Of a stretch of DNA of 64,000 bases, positions 1-8,493 are shown piece by piece (the first letter of the stretch is position 1; every line of letters begins with the position of its first letter). Both the position numbers and the translations under genes were made by a program. The notes beneath the pieces are model-generated. The model did no database searches, had not been told where the DNA came from, and saw only the letters and a list, made by a program, of their open reading frames with translations. Source of the DNA: Amycolatopsis acidiphila (GTDB lineage Bacteria > Actinomycetota > Actinomycetes > Mycobacteriales > Pseudonocardiaceae); assembly GCF_021391495.1 (NCBI RefSeq), contig NZ_CP090063.1:8060001-8124000 (forward strand), read 5' to 3'.

Positions 1-228
1 ACCATCGCCGTGACGGTGATCCTGTTCATCCCGCGTGGCGGGCACTTCGACTGGACGATCTTCGACGGCGGCGCGACCTTCGCCTCGCAGATCGCCACGA
101 ACGCCAGCGAGTTCAACAACCCCACCTCGGCCGGTGCTTACATCGCGTCGGGGCTGGTGCTGTTCGTGCTGACCTTCGCGGTGAACTTCGGGGCGCGAGC
201 CATCATCGGTGACAAGAAGGGCGACTGA
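1..228 (+). CDS. pstC: Phosphate ABC transporter permease PstC, C-terminal end (partial)
   Basis: Membrane subunit of the PstSCAB high-affinity phosphate importer. Only about 75 C-terminal codons lie in the window; the frame is open from the edge to TGA at 226-228. A final hydrophobic segment ([20 protein letters not shown]) is followed by a short charged tail ending KKGD, as expected for the last helix of this family. The identity rests mainly on position: pstA begins 3 nt after the stop and pstB follows. The residues alone would not prove PstC over another permease. Confidence 0.85.
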   Translation, partial: TIAVTVILFIPRGGHFDWTIFDGGATFASQIATNASEFNNPTSAGAYIASGLVLFVLTFAVNFGARAIIGDKKGD

Positions 229-231
229 GTC

Positions 232-1158
232 ATGACGAGCACGCTCTCCGAGACCGAGCGGCCGGCGATCTCACCGGCGTTCCAGCAGATCAGCACCGCC
301 CGCAAGGTCAAGAACGGCGTCGCGACGGTGCTGGTGTGGCTGTCGTTCCTGGTCGCCGTTGTGCCCCTGGTGTGGGTGCTCTACACGGTGGTCGCCAACG
401 GCATCAAGCGCATCCCCTACACGAACTGGTGGACGCAAGACTTCGGCTCGGTGCTGTCCGACGAGGTCGGCGGCGGCGTGCTGCACGCGATCATCGGCAC
501 CCTGGAGCAGGGGCTGGTGTGCGCGGTCGTCGCGGTGCCGCTCGGCCTGCTGGTCGCCATCTACCTCGTCGAGTACGGCCGCGGCACCAGGCTCGCGAAG
601 CTCACCACGTTCATGGTCGACATCCTCTCCGGGGTGCCCTCGATCGTGGCCGCGCTGTTCGTCTACGCGCTGTGGATCACCACGCTGGGCATGCCGCGCA
701 GCGGGTTCGCGGTGTCGCTGGCCCTGGTGCTGCTGATGATCCCGGTGGTCGTGCGGTCGGCGGAGGAGATGCTCCGCATCGTGCCGGACGACCTACGCGA
801 GGCCTCGTACGCGCTGGGCGTGCCGAAGTGGAAGACGATCATGAAGGTCGTGCTGCCCACCGCGTTGTCCGGCATCATCTCCGGCATCATGATGGCGCTG
901 GCCAGGGTGATGGGCGAGACCGCGCCGCTGCTGGTGCTGGTCGGCTACTCGGCCTACGTCAACTGGAACCTGTTCGACCACGAGCAGGCCGCGCTGCCGC
1001 TGCTGATGAACAACGAGCGGGCGACCAACACCATGGATCCCGGTAGCGTCGGCTTCGACCGCATCTGGGGAGCTGCGCTGACGCTGGTCCTCATCATCGC
1101 CCTGATCAACCTCGTCGCCACGGTGGTCTCCCGCCTGGTCGCACCGAAGAAGAAGTGA
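232..1158 (+). CDS. pstA: Phosphate ABC transporter permease PstA
   Basis: Second membrane subunit of the phosphate importer, 308 residues, near the family length. About six hydrophobic segments are visible, the first at about residues 28-55. The cytoplasmic EAA-type coupling loop (LREASYALGVPKWKTI) before the last helices contacts the PstB ATPase. The ATG is 3 nt after the pstC stop, with GAAGGGCGA just upstream inside pstC, so translation is probably coupled. It is co-transcribed with pstC and pstB. In other actinobacteria the operon answers phosphate starvation through PhoP/SenX3-RegX3-type regulators; the operon promoter is outside this window. Confidence 0.97.
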   Translation: MTSTLSETERPAISPAFQQISTARKVKNGVATVLVWLSFLVAVVPLVWVLYTVVANGIKRIPYTNWWTQDFGSVLSDEVGGGVLHAIIGTLEQGLVCAVVAVPLGLLVAIYLVEYGRGTRLAKLTTFMVDILSGVPSIVAALFVYALWITTLGMPRSGFAVSLALVLLMIPVVVRSAEEMLRIVPDDLREASYALGVPKWKTIMKVVLPTALSGIISGIMMALARVMGETAPLLVLVGYSAYVNWNLFDHEQAALPLLMNNERATNTMDPGSVGFDRIWGAALTLVLIIALINLVATVVSRLVAPKKK

Positions 1159-1169
1159 GCTGATCCGCC

Positions 1170-1949
1170 ATGGCAAAGCGAATCGACGTCAAGGATCTGG
1201 ACATCTACTACGGCAAGTTCCACGCCGTGGACAGCGTGACGCTGTCGGTGCCGCCGCGGATGGTCACCGCGTTCATCGGGCCGTCGGGGTGCGGCAAGTC
1301 GACAGTGCTGCGCACACTGAACCGGATGCACGAGGTGATCCCGGGCGCCCGCGTCGACGGCGAGGTGCTGCTGGACGGGGAGAACATCTATGCGTCCAAT
1401 GTGGACCCGGTGCAGGTGCGGCGCACCATCGGCATGGTGTTCCAGCGGCCCAACCCGTTCCCCACGATGTCCATCCGGGACAACGTGGTCGCCGGGCTGA
1501 AGCTGGCGGGCGGGGCGGGCAACAAGAAGCAGCTCGACGAGATCGCCGAGCGGGCGCTGCGCGGGGCGAACCTGTGGAACGAGGTCAAGGACCGGCTGAA
1601 CAAGCCGGGCGGCGGGCTCTCGGGCGGGCAGCAGCAGCGGTTGTGCATCGCGCGGGCGATCGCGGTGCGCCCCGACGTGCTGCTGATGGACGAGCCCTGT
1701 TCGGCACTGGACCCGATCTCGACGCTGGCGATCGAGGACCTGATCGGTGAGCTGAAGAAGGACTACACGATCGTCATCGTCACCCACAACATGCAGCAGG
1801 CGGCGCGGGTTTCGGACCAGACGGCGTTCTTCAACCTCGCCGGCGTCGGCCAGCCCGGCCGGCTGGTCGAGCTGAACGACACGGAGAAGATCTTCTCCAA
1901 CCCGAACGAGAAGGCGACCGAGGACTACATCTCCGGCCGCTTCGGCTGA
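1170..1949 (+). CDS. pstB: Phosphate ABC transporter ATP-binding protein PstB
   Basis: ATPase that powers phosphate uptake by PstCA. The 259-residue protein has a Walker A motif GPSGCGKST at residues 37-45, the signature LSGGQQQRL, Walker B VLLMDEP, and a switch histidine in VTHNM. The PstB-typical phrases [16 protein letters not shown] and FQRPNPFP are present, which separates it from other ABC ATPases. The gene starts 11 nt after pstA and is last in the operon; a strong hairpin follows at 1984-2010. Confidence 0.98.
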   Translation: MAKRIDVKDLDIYYGKFHAVDSVTLSVPPRMVTAFIGPSGCGKSTVLRTLNRMHEVIPGARVDGEVLLDGENIYASNVDPVQVRRTIGMVFQRPNPFPTMSIRDNVVAGLKLAGGAGNKKQLDEIAERALRGANLWNEVKDRLNKPGGGLSGGQQQRLCIARAIAVRPDVLLMDEPCSALDPISTLAIEDLIGELKKDYTIVIVTHNMQQAARVSDQTAFFNLAGVGQPGRLVELNDTEKIFSNPNEKATEDYISGRFG

Positions 1950-1983
1950 GGTTCTGCGGGTTTGCGGCGGCTCGGCGACCGGC

Positions 1984-2010
1984 GGCGCGGTGCGCGGCCC
2001 GCACCGCGCC
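1984..2010 (+). terminator. Hairpin terminator after pstB
   Basis: A perfect 11-bp inverted repeat, GGCGCGGTGCG / CGCACCGCGCC, with a 5-nt loop starts 34 nt after the pstB stop. There is no T-run, as is common in GC-rich actinobacteria. It probably separates the pst operon from the EamA gene. Confidence 0.6.
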
Positions 2011-2072
2011 TGACCCGTCATCCCGGAAGACCTCTGTCGGAAACTGTCGGACCCCCCGGTTACGGTCGGGAC

Positions 2073-2981
2073 GTGGTTTCGGTACACGTGGAAGACGCCG
2101 GGAACCGGCTGCCCCGGCCCCGGCCGCCGGCGAGCGCCGGCCGGGTGCTGGGTCTCGTCCCGGCACCGCTGCAGGTCCTGGTCGGGATCGTCAGCGTGCA
2201 GGTCGGCGCCTCGCTGGCCAAGCAGCTGTTCTCCGTCGCGGGCCCGGCGGGCACGGTCGCGGTGCGGCTGTTCTTCGCCGCGCTGGTCCTGCTGCTCGTG
2301 TGGCGTCCGGCGCTGCGGCTCGGCCGCCGCGCGTGGCCGGTCGTGCTCACCTACGGCGTCGTGCTGGCGCTGATGAACCTGAGCTTCTACCAGGCCCTCG
2401 CCCGGATTCCGCAGGGCATCGCCGTGACGATCGAGTTCCTCGGCCCGCTGGTCGTCGCGCTGGCCGGGTCACGCAGGCTGATCGACGCGCTGTGGGCGCT
2501 GCTCGCAGCGGGCGGCGTCGTGCTGCTCGCCGAGACGCGCGGCGACCTGTCCACGGCCGGTCTGCTCTTCGCGCTCGGCGCGGGCGTCTGCTGGGGCGCG
2601 TACATCCTGCTCAGCGCGGCGCTGGGCAGCCGCACGTCCGAGGGCAAGGGGCTCGCACTGGGCATGGCCGTCGCGGCGATCATCGCGATGCCCGCCGGCG
2701 TCACCGAGGCCGGCACCGGGCTGCTCTCCCCGTGGATCCTGCTGATCGGGCTCGCGGTGGCGCTGCTGTCGTCGGTGATCCCGTACTCGCTGGAGCTCGA
2801 GGCACTGCGCAAGATCCCACCCCGCGTGTTCGGGGTGCTGATGAGCCTCGAACCGGCGGTGGGCGCGCTGGCGGGCCTCGTGCTGCTGGGCGAGTCGCTG
2901 CACGCCCTGCAGTGGGCCGCGCTGTGCTGTGTCGTGGCGGCCTCGATCGGGGCCACGCGCTCCGCCAGGCCGGAGGTGTGA
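2073..2981 (+). CDS. EamA/RhtA-family transporter (DMT superfamily)
   Basis: Inner-membrane drug/metabolite superfamily protein, 302 residues, with about ten hydrophobic helices in two EamA repeats. It resembles the RhtA group, which exports threonine and homoserine; the substrate here is not shown. Typical phrases include LSFYQALARIPQGIAVTIEF in the first repeat and SLEPAVGALAGLVLLGE in the second. The start is set at GTG 2073 because TACGGT lies exactly 6 nt before it at 2061-2066 with no Shine-Dalgarno sequence, the pattern of a leaderless actinobacterial transcript. An upstream in-frame extension from 1962 would run through that promoter. Confidence 0.9.
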   Translation: MVSVHVEDAGNRLPRPRPPASAGRVLGLVPAPLQVLVGIVSVQVGASLAKQLFSVAGPAGTVAVRLFFAALVLLLVWRPALRLGRRAWPVVLTYGVVLALMNLSFYQALARIPQGIAVTIEFLGPLVVALAGSRRLIDALWALLAAGGVVLLAETRGDLSTAGLLFALGAGVCWGAYILLSAALGSRTSEGKGLALGMAVAAIIAMPAGVTEAGTGLLSPWILLIGLAVALLSSVIPYSLELEALRKIPPRVFGVLMSLEPAVGALAGLVLLGESLHALQWAALCCVVAASIGATRSARPEV

Positions 2982-3075
2982 CCTCGACTCAGCGAAGTGA
3001 CGGCAGGACCGTGGACACGCTGCGGTACAAGGGACTCGAGCCGAGCATGTCCGTGCTGCGCAAGCGAATTCGCCG

Positions 3076-3741
3076 CTAGATGTCCTCGGCGGAGCCGTAG
3101 CCGGGCATCTTGCCGGTGGCGACGAAGACCATCCGCTTGGCGACCGACACCGCGTGGTCGGCATAGCGCTCGTAGAACCGGCCCAGCAGCGTGACGTCGA
3201 CGGCGGCGGGCACGCCGAACTCCCAGTCCTTCGCCATGATCACGCTGAACAGGTGGCGGTGGATGTCGTCGACCTTGTCGTCCTCGGCCTCGAGCGAACG
3301 CGCGGCCTCGACGTCCCTGGACTTGATGACCTCTTCGGCGCGCAGCGCCAGCTTCACGACCGCGTCGCCCATCTCGGCGAAGTACGGGCGCACCGGCTCG
3401 GGCAGGGCGTGCTCGGGGTGCCGGCGGCGGGCCGCCTTGGCCACGTGCAGGGCGAGGTCGCCCATCCGCTCCAGGCTCTCCGCCGCGTGGATGACCGCGA
3501 GCACCGTCCGCAGGTCGGTCGCGACCGGGGCCTGCAGCGCCAGCAGGGCGTAAGCCTGCTCCTCGCACTCGGCCCTGATGTCGTCGATCTTGGCGTCGTC
3601 GCCGATCACCTGCTCTGCCAGGGCGAGATCCGCCCCCAGCAACGCCCGGGTGGCCTTCTCCATGGCGTTCGCGACCTGAACGGACATGCCCGCCAGGTTC
3701 CCGGCCAGCTGTTCGAGTTCGACGTGGTAAGCCTCGCGCAT
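3076..3741 (-). CDS. phoU: Phosphate signalling regulator PhoU
   Basis: PhoU links the Pst transporter to phosphate-responsive signalling and damps the response when phosphate is ample. The 221-residue protein contains two three-helix PhoU repeats. Characteristic stretches are MREAYHVELEQLAGNLAGM at the start and ATDLRTVLAVIHAAESLERM in the first repeat; the acidic metal-binding patches of the family are partly visible (GDDAKID, EAEDDKVDD). ATG 3741 is preferred because AAGG lies about 8 nt upstream; GTG 3747 would add two residues. The gene is on the opposite strand from pstCAB, facing them across eamA. Confidence 0.96.
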   Translation of the reverse strand: MREAYHVELEQLAGNLAGMSVQVANAMEKATRALLGADLALAEQVIGDDAKIDDIRAECEEQAYALLALQAPVATDLRTVLAVIHAAESLERMGDLALHVAKAARRRHPEHALPEPVRPYFAEMGDAVVKLALRAEEVIKSRDVEAARSLEAEDDKVDDIHRHLFSVIMAKDWEFGVPAAVDVTLLGRFYERYADHAVSVAKRMVFVATGKMPGYGSAEDI

Positions 3742-3817
3742 GGCCACACCTTACGGGCTGAGCAGGGCGAACACCGCATCGCAGGATGAACCGGCGGTGA
3801 ACCCCGCCTAACGAATG

Positions 3818-6800
3818 CTACTGATCGGACTGGTGGCTGCCGGCCGCCGTGCCGTTGCCGGCCTGGTTTTCCGGCGGAGGCGACGCCGGGGCGGTGCCCG
3901 GTAACGCTGTGTTGTCGATGAGCGCCTGGAACACCGCCTTGGCCTTGCTCTCCAGCAGCACCTCGTTGCCACGCGAGTTCGACTCACCGGTCGTCGGCAC
4001 GGTCATGAAGTTGACCTTGGACGGGTCGAGGCCCTTCATCGACTGGGCCAGGGTGAGCATCTGGTCCACGCCGATGTTGTCGCCGAAGGTCGACTTGGCG
4101 AACGCGGTGACGAAATCCGACAGCTGCGTCGGGTTGGTCAGCACGCCGTGCGACATCACCTTCGCCATCAGCGCGCTGATGAACTCCTGCTGACGCTTGA
4201 TACGGCCGTAGTCCGAGGTCGGGTCGCCGATCACGTGCCGGGCCCTGACGAAGCTGAGGGCCTGGTCGCCGGAGATCGTCACGTCGCCGGTCTGGGAGAC
4301 GACCATGCCGAGCACGCTGTCCTTGATCGGCGAGTCGACGTGCACGGTCACACCCTGCACGGCGTCGACCATGTCCTTGAACCCGCTGAAGTCGATCCCG
4401 ACGAAGTGGTTGATCTTCATCCCGGTCAGCTGCTGCACCCACTTGGTGAGGCAGCGCGGGCCGCCGACGGCGTACGCGGTGTTGAGCTTGACCTTCGTCG
4501 CCGCGGGGACGAGCTCGCTGGTGTAGTCGTTCTTGGCGGAGTCGAACCGCTCGCAGGCGGGCCGGGAGATCTCCAGGTCGCGCGGGAACGAGATGACCAC
4601 GGCGCGCTTCCGGTCGGCCGGGATGTGGGCGAGCATCACGGTGTCGGACCGGGCGCCCTCGACGTCGTCGGCGCTGCCGACGTTCTCCTCGGCCGTCGCG
4701 CCGGCGCGGGTGTCGGACCCGGCGATGATGAAGTTCTCGTCGCCGAGTTGCGCGTTGGCGTTCTGGATGTCGGTCGAGTTCTCGTCCAGCGCGGCGATCT
4801 GGGTGAACTTGCTGTTGAACCAGGTCTTCGTGCCCCACGCGGCGCCGGTGCCGAGGAAGACGAGCACCGCGAGCACGACGACGGTGATCCGTCCGATTCG
4901 GACGGTGCGTTCGTTGTGCCGCTGTTTCTTTTCCTGCAAACGGGTTTGTGGCGCGACCTCTTCGGCGGACTGGGCTTCTTCGACGGCTTCCGCCGGGGCG
5001 ACCATGCGAGTGGCGGCGTCCTTCGCGGGACCGACGACGCGCTGCAGCCGGGTGCGGGTCTGCTCGAGCAGCTGCGCGGGGCGCGCGGTGAGCTTTTCGA
5101 GACGCTGCTTGCGTTTCGCCTCTTCGGCCTCGAGCTGGTCGTGGGCCGCGGAGAACCGGGCGAGGGTATTGTCGATCTTGCGACGCACCATGGTGCTGTC
5201 GTCGATCGGCTCCATCTCGTCGGTCATCGTCAGCCGGTCCTCCGGCGTGACGACGCGAGCCTTGGGTCTGGCCGGGCGAGCGGGGCTCGCTCCCTCGGCC
5301 GGCAACTCGGCCACCGGCTGCCCCGACGCCGCGTCGGCAGTGGGGCGGCCGTCCGCGCCGGCTTCCGGCGACGGGGCGGCACGCCGCGGCGGCTCGGCCG
5401 GCCCACGACGACCACCCGGCACCGGCACGTTGGCACCGACGGGACGACCGTTCGCTTCGGCCACGGGAGGCTCGGCGGGCCCGCGGCGATTGCCGGGCAA
5501 CGGCATGTTCGGTGCCGACCGGCGGCCTTCCGGTTCGGCGGGCAGGTCGGTCGCCGAGCGGCGGGGGTCCGGCTCACCGGCGAGGCGGCGGACGGCCGGC
5601 GGCTCCGCCGCGAACCGCCGGGACTCGGGTTCCGGCGCCGCACGCCGGCCCGCGGGAAGCGGGCGGGAGGTCGGGCCCAGTGCTGGCTCGGCCCCAGCGG
5701 GACCGGGCCCCGCCTGCCGCGGGCCGCCACGCCGGGCATCCGGCGGCGGAGCCTGGCGGGATTCGGAGGGCTCCGGCGCAGACCAACGCCCCTCCAGCGA
5801 CTGCGGCCCACCCCGCCGAGCCTCCGGCGGCGGAGCCTGGCGCGCATCAGGTGGCTGCGGGGCGACTCGGCGTTCCGGCGGCGGAACCTGGCGAGACTCC
5901 GAAGGCTCCGGCGCTGACCAGCGCGGCGGCGCAGGCGTCGCGTGGCGGGATTCCGGCGGCGGCACAGCACGACGCGATTCGGAAGACTCCGGCGCGGACC
6001 AGCGCGGCTCGGGAGGCAGTGGCGCAGCATGGCGCGACTCGGTCGCTTCCGGCGGCACAGCACGACGCGACGCGGGCCCCGGCGCACGGCGAGGATCCGA
6101 AGGCTCGGGCGCAGCACGGCGAGAGTCGGCGGGCGGGGGAACCGCACGGCGGGACTCGGAGGTCTCCGGCGCGGACCAGGGCTGTCCCGGCGCAGCGCGG
6201 CGCGCACCGGAAGGCGGCGGTACCGCGCGGGGCGGCTCCGGCGCGGAATGCCGGTTTTCCGGGACCTCCGGAGCGCCACGGCGACCATCGGGGCGCGGGC
6301 CCGAAGGCGCACCGGAGTGAGGTGGAGCGGGTGGCTCGGGCACCGCGTGGCGGGACTCGCCAGTCGCTCCGTGCTGCGGCTCCGGCCGCGCCGGCGGTTC
6401 GGCAGGCACACCCCGCCGCGCATCAGCAGGCACACCACGCCGGGACTCGGGCCGCGCGGGCGGCTCGGCGGGTACACCGCGTCGGGGCTCCCGCGGCGAC
6501 GGCTCGCCACTCACACCGGGCTGTGGCTCCACCGGCACCGCGTGCCGCGACTCCGGCTGCTCGGCGCCGTGCCGGGGGGCGGAGTGGCGGGACTCGGGCG
6601 GGTCCGGGACCACGCGCAGCGGCGGGCGGCGCGTCGCGGGGGGCGGGGCCGCCGGCCGCCGGGGGACCGGGGGGTCCGCCGCGGGACGACGGTTCGCCGG
6701 GGGCAGCGACGGGTGCGAGTCCTTCGCATTGCGTTCGTGGGAGCTGGGGGTCTCCGTCGCCTCGAAGGTCGGCCGGATGCCGGTGTGCTGGGCCAGCACG

Positions 6801-6907
6801 TCGGACACGCTGATCCCGCCATGGGTGTCTATCGAACGACGCCGACGGGCACGCGAGTGCCCACCACTGCCACGGGAACCGGGGCCGGCGGCATGATCGT
6901 CTGGCAC
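3818..6907 (-). CDS. LytR-CpsA-Psr (LCP) family protein with a giant disordered N-terminal region
   Basis: LCP enzymes attach secondary polymers such as teichoic acid or arabinogalactan to peptidoglycan outside the cell. Of 1029 residues, the last third holds the recognisable protein: a cytoplasmic basic and coiled segment, one membrane helix at about 672-691 (ITVVVLAVLVFLGTGAAWG), and an LCP core at about 719-910. The core shows GSDTRAG, RSDTVMLAHI, VISFPRDL, and RARHVIGDPTSDYGRIKRQQ with the conserved polyphosphate-binding arginines. Residues about 70-560 are low-complexity Pro/Arg/Ser/Ala with degenerate ESRRAVPPP and WSAPEPSES units. GTG 6907 is supported by GGAAGGAG 5 nt upstream. Family members are usually 350-550 residues, so the linker is exceptional. 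Confidence is high for LCP, low for the exact polymer. Confidence 0.95.
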   Translation of the reverse strand: MPDDHAAGPGSRGSGGHSRARRRRSIDTHGGISVSDVLAQHTGIRPTFEATETPSSHERNAKDSHPSLPPANRRPAADPPVPRRPAAPPPATRRPPLRVVPDPPESRHSAPRHGAEQPESRHAVPVEPQPGVSGEPSPREPRRGVPAEPPARPESRRGVPADARRGVPAEPPARPEPQHGATGESRHAVPEPPAPPHSGAPSGPRPDGRRGAPEVPENRHSAPEPPRAVPPPSGARRAAPGQPWSAPETSESRRAVPPPADSRRAAPEPSDPRRAPGPASRRAVPPEATESRHAAPLPPEPRWSAPESSESRRAVPPPESRHATPAPPRWSAPEPSESRQVPPPERRVAPQPPDARQAPPPEARRGGPQSLEGRWSAPEPSESRQAPPPDARRGGPRQAGPGPAGAEPALGPTSRPLPAGRRAAPEPESRRFAAEPPAVRRLAGEPDPRRSATDLPAEPEGRRSAPNMPLPGNRRGPAEPPVAEANGRPVGANVPVPGGRRGPAEPPRRAAPSPEAGADGRPTADAASGQPVAELPAEGASPARPARPKARVVTPEDRLTMTDEMEPIDDSTMVRRKIDNTLARFSAAHDQLEAEEAKRKQRLEKLTARPAQLLEQTRTRLQRVVGPAKDAATRMVAPAEAVEEAQSAEEVAPQTRLQEKKQRHNERTVRIGRITVVVLAVLVFLGTGAAWGTKTWFNSKFTQIAALDENSTDIQNANAQLGDENFIIAGSDTRAGATAEENVGSADDVEGARSDTVMLAHIPADRKRAVVISFPRDLEISRPACERFDSAKNDYTSELVPAATKVKLNTAYAVGGPRCLTKWVQQLTGMKINHFVGIDFSGFKDMVDAVQGVTVHVDSPIKDSVLGMVVSQTGDVTISGDQALSFVRARHVIGDPTSDYGRIKRQQEFISALMAKVMSHGVLTNPTQLSDFVTAFAKSTFGDNIGVDQMLTLAQSMKGLDPSKVNFMTVPTTGESNSRGNEVLLESKAKAVFQALIDNTALPGTAPASPPPENQAGNGTAAGSHQSDQ
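5230..6720 (-). repeat. Degenerate Pro/Arg/Ser-rich coding repeat inside the LCP gene
   Basis: About 1.5 kb of the LCP gene encodes imperfect tandem units of roughly 10-20 residues, built on ESRRAVPPP, WSAPEPSES, DARRGGP and RRGVPAEPPARP. Unit spacing is irregular, so this is a drifting low-complexity repeat, not a clean satellite. Its GC skew makes long open frames on the opposite strand that I regard as artefacts. Confidence 0.8.
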
Positions 6908-7114
6908 CCGGTCTCCTTCCAGTCTCTATCGACAGGCGAAATGCTGTCCCAAACCTTGATCGCCCGAACGGCGAGCATCGTTATCGTACGGATACTTGCT
7001 GTTCCTGACGACACCCTCCCGCGACTTTTTTCACATAGAGTGCGAGAAGGGGTGCGAGCTGCGACAAACGGGGTGAACCGATTGGCCTAATACGGAGGAA
7101 ATACCCTCCGGAAA

Positions 7115-7834
7115 CTACGGACAGTATTCGACGACCTGGTCGCCCGTCCGGTCCCGGTAAGCGACCCGATTGCGCCCCGCGTGCTTCGCGGCGTATAGGA
7201 GGTCATCCGCCTCCAGCACCTGCCCGCGATTCGCGACCGCCTCTCCCGATTCGTACGCGAGACCCACGCTGATCGTCACCGAAAGCCCCTGACACAGAGC
7301 TGACCAGGGATGATCTTCGACTCGTGCCCGTGCCAGCTCGGCGATGCGGACCGCGGTGTCGGGTGGGACCGCGGGCAACACCAGCATGAACTCCTCGCCA
7401 CCGTAGCGTGCGCAGAAGCCGTGCGACGGGAGGCCTTCCCGCAAGAGCGTGGCGACCCGCCGCAGCACCTGGTCGCCGACGACGTGACCGAACGTGTCGT
7501 TCACGTTCTTGAACAGATCGATGTCGACGAGCGCGACGGCGAGCGGCTTGTGGGCATCCGACAGCAGATCCTCCAGCCGTCGGTCGAGATACCGCCGGTT
7601 GTACACGGCGGTGAGCGCGTCGCGCAGGCTCTCCTCGCGGGCCTGCGCCCGTTCGCGGCGCAACCGGTCCACCTCACGGCGCAGCTGCTCGGGAATCGAC
7701 GGTTCGGCGCGGGCCAGATCCAGCGCCACCCGCAGGTGTTCGTACGCGCGACGCCAGTCGCCCTGCGAGGCGAGCGTGCCCGCGATCGACTCGTGCAGGC
7801 TTGCCTCGCCGGGCGCGACCTGCTTCGGCGTCAC
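7115..7834 (-). CDS. GGDEF-domain diguanylate cyclase
   Basis: Likely makes cyclic di-GMP from two GTP. The 239-residue product has a short helical N-terminus with a TPR-like look (residues 10-45), a coiled linker rich in Arg/Glu (about 50-70), and a GGDEF domain from about 70. The domain shows DALTAVYNRRY, LVDIDLFKNVND with the metal-binding Asp, and the active-site GGEEF at 145-149. No RxxD inhibitory site precedes GGEEF, so product feedback is probably absent. No membrane or known sensor domain is seen. The start is GTG 7834 because GGAGG lies 8 nt upstream; the frame stays open to TTG 7921, so a longer form is possible. A small 6-bp hairpin at 7093-7110 may end the transcript. Confidence 0.9.
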   Translation of the reverse strand: MTPKQVAPGEASLHESIAGTLASQGDWRRAYEHLRVALDLARAEPSIPEQLRREVDRLRRERAQAREESLRDALTAVYNRRYLDRRLEDLLSDAHKPLAVALVDIDLFKNVNDTFGHVVGDQVLRRVATLLREGLPSHGFCARYGGEEFMLVLPAVPPDTAVRIAELARARVEDHPWSALCQGLSVTISVGLAYESGEAVANRGQVLEADDLLYAAKHAGRNRVAYRDRTGDQVVEYCP

Positions 7835-8095
7835 CGCTTCCACCTCCGTCACCCAGTTCTTGTCGTCTACATAGAGGCACGGCTTGAGTGATGAGTACGA
7901 GCAAACACGAATATCGCTCAACCGGACGACGACAGGTGGCTCTGTGTGTCCGTCACTACGACAGACGAGGCCCGTCGGCCCTTGCCCGAAGTGGCGTCGA
8001 TCACCACCCGCAGCAGGTGAAATCCTTGTCTCAAAAGGAAAGTAACGAGGCCCGGCGGTTTCGGGTGAAAAGCTGGCGAGTACTCGGAGGGAGAA
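7835..8095. other. Noncoding stretch upstream of the GGDEF gene
   Basis: About 260 nt between the GGDEF start and the 3' end of the next gene on the same strand. I see no conserved RNA or coding signal, only moderately AT-richer DNA towards 8030-8095. The first part could instead be an N-terminal extension of the GGDEF protein. Confidence 0.4.
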
Positions 8096-8452
8096 TTAAT
8101 GGCTTTCCGAATCGAATGCGTTGCGTAACTTCACCGAAGCCCTACGGCGCCAGGATTCCGTAATCAGCTCGGCCAGTTGTGTGCGGCCGACCCGCTCTAG
8201 ATCGACGAGAATCGACGGGTAGCCGTCGTAGTGCGGGGTGGTGAAGAAGGCCGGGTCACCCGAAGCGAGCAGCGCTTCCTTCTCTGCGTGATCGCACATC
8301 AGCACCAGGCCGCCCTCGGCCTCGGTGCGCAGCCGGGCAAAGCCCTTGCCCGCGACCTTCAGCGCCGGGGTGCGGTACCACGTCGACTCCTCGACGCCGG
8401 GCAGCGCTACCCCGATCGCCACCACTTCTTCCCAGGTCGGCATGCGGCCCAT
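8096..8452 (-). CDS. MmcQ/YjbR-family DNA-binding-like protein
   Basis: Small cytoplasmic protein of 118 residues in the YjbR (CyaY-like fold) family, whose role is unsettled; some members bind DNA. Family features visible are the N-terminal helix TWEEVVAIGVALPGVEEST, the GKGFARLR strand, the acidic loop CDHAEKEALL, and PHYDGYPSILVDL near the end. It may start at ATG 8452 or ATG 8443; neither has a clear ribosome site. It lies 41 nt downstream of the 5'-nucleotidase gene on the same strand and could be co-transcribed. Function is not inferable from this context. Confidence 0.85.
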   Translation of the reverse strand: MGRMPTWEEVVAIGVALPGVEESTWYRTPALKVAGKGFARLRTEAEGGLVLMCDHAEKEALLASGDPAFFTTPHYDGYPSILVDLERVGRTQLAELITESWRRRASVKLRNAFDSESH

Positions 8453-8493
8453 TGTGCGCGAGCCACATGCCGACCGGCTTGGAGAAAACGGAA

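Noticed and set aside
5230..6720. CRISPR-like or satellite repeat
   Set aside because: Units are irregular in length and sequence, stay in one reading frame and lack constant spacers.
4148..6813. Several 400-600-residue open frames on the plus strand opposite the LCP gene
   Set aside because: They mirror the GC-skewed Pro/Arg/Ser repeat; translations are low-complexity Arg/Gly/Ala with no domain, while the minus-strand frame has the LCP domain and a good ribosome site.
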